A stretch of DNA of 64,000 nucleotides, taken from assembly GCF_963422355.1 (NCBI RefSeq), contig NC_085098.1, positions 4,948,265 to 5,012,264 on the forward strand, in the 5' to 3' direction. This DNA comes from Corticium candelabrum (lineage: Eukaryota > Porifera > Homoscleromorpha > Homosclerophorida > Plakinidae). Of this stretch, positions 61,901 through 64,000 are shown piece by piece. The notes under the pieces were generated by a model. It searched no databases. It was not told where the DNA came from and saw only the letters and a program-made list of their open reading frames with translations. The translations under genes and the position numbers were made by a program. Positions within the stretch are counted from its first letter, which is position 1. The number at the start of each line of letters is the position of its first letter.

Positions 61901-62340
61901 TCTATAAGCAAAGCAACTAAATACTACTGTCTGTTTGTATGTCTCTCTATCTGTCAGTCTGCTTGCCTGTCTGTCTGTCGATCTGTTTGTCTGTCTGTGT
62001 GCCTGCCTGCCAAAGAACGTATGTACTGTTTAATCGCACTAAACTAGGTTTTTGCAAGTGACTCTTGGGTCTGTTTGTCTCTCTGCCCTCTTATTTCTGC
62101 ATGTTTGTCTGTCTATCCCTCTGTCAGTTAGTCTGTGTGTACAGTTTCAGTGCAAAGAGAGCACACTATATGTGACATTGTCAAAAACCAGTAAAGGGTG
62201 AATGAAAATTAAACTTGCTACAATGCCGAATGTAGTTTATGTGTCAGATCTTCTCTTCTTTGCTTCCATTTTTGGTAAATCTTAGTGCAGAATGTTGACT
62301 TTCATAATTACAGAATCTAATCGCTAATCTTTTGTTTCAG

Positions 62341-63125
62341 ACCTTGTTTATATACAGAGTTCCTGCTCCCGATCCCGATATGTGAGTTATAGGTGTTTGC
62401 TTAGACTGTATTATATATGACAGTAAGTTGTTGTATGACAGTCCTGAAGACAATCTGGAAGATGGCATTCCAATTTATGTGTTGCCGGCTGCCTTCTTAG
62501 GCTCGAGTGGCTGGCAGTCGTCTGTCCCCCGCGGAGGAGAAAGATCGGCTGGAGACATTTGCCACTCAAAGGAAACTTCTAACTCTCAATCCTCCAATGA
62601 GGATTTTATACGTTTTGGTTAGTGTTTGTGCATTCACGATAGTTGCTGATAGCAATGCCCGTTGCTATTGGCTCTCTGCTAATGCATTTTTAACTGAGTA
62701 GTCAATTGCTTGTATCGTCTGATATCGAGAAGAGCTGGAAAGAGTCGACCTGTTGTTTGTAGACTTGGATGCCACGTGTCGAGACTGCAGGCACTTTCGT
62801 CAGAGCGAAATTATGTTAGTAAAGAGCCAATAGCGATCTGCATCCCGATCGAGGATGCACAAAAATTAAACGGCACTCTGATTGGAGGATAGAGAGTCAG
62901 CGGTTTGTTTGAGTGGCGAATGTCTCCAGCCGGTCTTTCTCCTCTGCGGGTGGAGATGACCGGGTAACACTCGAGCCTACTGCCTTCTTGGATGTGACCC
63001 AAACTTTGCATATGTATGAGCAGCGATATCAGCTGATGGTTTGCCAGTGCATGGATGGCACAAAAGAGTTTGTACTGTGTGAAACTTCAAACACAGAAAT
63101 TGGGAGTGAACCATGGTGTCTGTAG
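62341..63125 (+). pseudogene. Second LON-domain gene, disrupted by an element insertion
   Basis: Exon 62,341-62,381 (TLFIYRVPAPDPD, phase 2) joins 62,442 to give PEDNLEDGIPIYVLPAAF. The frame is then cut by a 481-bp element. Across the target duplication it resumes at 62,988 as LDVTQTLHMYEQRYQLMVCQ and KEFVLCETSN. This aligns with the LONRF exon at 14,127-14,309 ([29 protein letters not shown]). The homologous exon there ends GAACC|GTAAGT. Here the same point reads GAACCATGGTG, so the donor is lost. A stop follows at 63,123. Upstream exons were not identified. Confidence 0.75.
62498..62978. mobile_element. 481-bp MULE-like non-autonomous element with 9-bp target duplication
   Basis: Long inverted ends (~100 bp), TAGGCTCGAGTGGCTGGCAG on the left and CACTCGAGCCTA on the right, share an inner AGGAGAAAGAYCGGCTGGAG block. 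Perfect 9-bp direct repeats CTGCCTTCT flank it (62,489-62,497 and 62,979-62,987). Long TIRs plus a 9-bp duplication fit Mutator-like elements. No transposase. It sits inside the LON exon. Confidence 0.85.
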
Positions 63126-63598
63126 CCTCGTACCAGACCCTCTCGCGCCGTCTTGCCCAGTTTCAGTATAACACGACAACCCCAGAGAGGGTCTGGGATC
63201 ATACTGCCTACTTTCTTCACCTAGTGTCACCCCACGTCATCTAAGTGTCACCCCACGTCATGGTGTTGACAAGGCCTTCCGCTCTAGAGTCTCTTGGAGA
63301 GGAAGTCCTCTCCCAGAGAGTTGGCAGATACGTAGAGCTTGCGTAGAGACAGGATACCAACACTGAAAGGAAAAAAGTAGAGTACGAATGGAAGGTCACG
63401 TCGGTTGCAAGACATTCTGTGTGACACACGAAAATAACTATTAGACTAATCCTATTAGTAGCTTGAGGCTTGGTGACATACAAGCTAATTTGATCCTTTA
63501 ATAGCATAAACGGTAGGCGGTATGATCCCAGGTCCTCTCTGGCATTGTCATGTTATATGGGAACCGGGCACGACGGCACGAGAGGGTCTGGTACAAGG

Positions 63599-63601
<3 letters not shown>
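63123..63601. mobile_element. 479-bp foldback element with ~90-bp TIRs
   Basis: TAGCCTCGTACCAGACCCTC at the left is mirrored on the right by GAGGGTCTGGTACAAGGCTA. The TIRs continue for about 90 bp through GGGATCATACTGCC-type sequence. Flanking octamers GGTGTCTG (63,115-63,122) and GGTGTGTG (63,602-63,609) could be a diverged 8-bp duplication. Inside, 63,226-63,265 holds two units of the minisatellite seen at 268-391. Confidence 0.8.
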
Positions 63602-63661
<60 letters not shown>

Positions 63662-63685
63662 CGTGCGTGGGCGTGTGTGTGTGCA
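63602..63685. repeat. (GT)n microsatellite
   Basis: A GT run with a few GC interruptions between the foldback element and the SINE. Confidence 0.95.
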
Positions 63686-63694
63686 CATGTCGTG

Positions 63695-64000
63695 TGGTGC
63701 TGTAGCTCAATTGGTTAGAGAGTCCATTTAGAGAATGAAAACATCCGGGACCTTAAAGGTTGCAGGTTCAAGTCACAGTGATGGTGAGCTATGACACACT
63801 TTCCTTAATCAAGAAACTTACTCAGAATTGCTTCTCTCGACTCAGGAGTATAAGTGAGTACCTGGTCATTGACTGGGGTGGACATGACCGCTGGTTTAGC
63901 AGTAACATCATATATCAGACAGGTACTTGTGGGCCTTGGTGTCCAGTTTCAGAGCTGCGCCATTGTCAGTGCACCTGGATGACTCCAGCCAAGCTCCAGG
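63695..64000 (+). mobile_element. tRNA-derived SINE, cut by the window edge
   Basis: A tRNA-like head has an A box TAGCTCAATTGGTTAGAG (63,703-63,720) and a B box GGTTCAAGTC (63,765-63,774), about 45 bp apart. A body follows with CAAGAAACTTACTCAGAATT, AGGAGTATAAGTGAGTACCT and GACTGGGG. That body resembles the conserved central domain shared by many marine-invertebrate SINEs. Poor acceptor-stem pairing and the attached body argue against a functional tRNA gene. Confidence 0.7.

Noticed and set aside
63695..63785. A tRNA gene
   Set aside because: A and B boxes are present, but acceptor-stem pairing is poor and a SINE body follows, so it was called a tRNA-derived SINE.

Overview
This window is eukaryotic nuclear DNA, most likely from an early-branching marine animal; a sponge would fit. 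The support is a spliced LONRF-type gene, short GT-AG introns (about 60-410 bp), dense dinucleotide microsatellites and a mix of Tx1/L1-like, DIRS-like, Ty3-like and RLE-type retroelement relics plus many foldback DNA elements. The species assignment is inference; no rRNA or marker gene is present.

Layout. (1) 0.8-15.5 kb, + strand: a LONRF-type gene (TPR exons, RING finger, LON substrate-binding domain) whose 5' end lies before the window. Its 11.9-kb intron holds a candidate ~10.8-kb terminal-inverted-repeat (TIR) element. That element carries a decayed DUF6589-like gene (minus strand), and a Tx1/L1-like LINE (minus strand) is nested in it. (2) 15.5-17.8 kb: intergenic sequence with a duplicated promoter-like segment. 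(3) 17.8-56.8 kb, + strand: one giant gene. Matching splice sites and phases link a 278-nt first exon, a 9.5-kb intron full of transposon relics, a 23.9-kb coding exon and eleven small exons. The model encodes about 9,310 residues: an N-terminal helical region, six midasin-type AAA+ modules, a very long helical linker, a stretch of ASH/HYDIN-like beta-sandwich sequence, a second helical region, an acidic region and three VWA domains. One apparent single-base frameshift (about 36,531-36,540) breaks AAA6. (4) 57.1-58.9 kb: a ~1.8-kb candidate DNA element whose ends are inverted arrays of ~34-bp repeats, enclosing a truncated Ulp1-like peptidase/PHD-finger gene and a smaller TIR element. (5) 59.4-64 kb: an unrecognised broken ORF, an RLE-type non-LTR relic, and a second LON-domain gene disrupted by a 481-bp element with a perfect 9-bp target duplication. 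A second foldback element and a tRNA-derived SINE follow at the window edge.

The giant gene is the outstanding feature. Three of its six AAA modules (1, 3, 5) keep both Walker A and the Walker B glutamate, while the even modules have lost catalytic residues but keep the arginine fingers that would act on the odd sites. This suggests a six-module ring with alternating active and inactive sites, tethered by a linker of several thousand residues to three MIDAS-type VWA domains. It resembles midasin in plan but is about twice as long, and the ASH-like insertion and extra VWA domains are not part of midasin. The cellular role is unknown.
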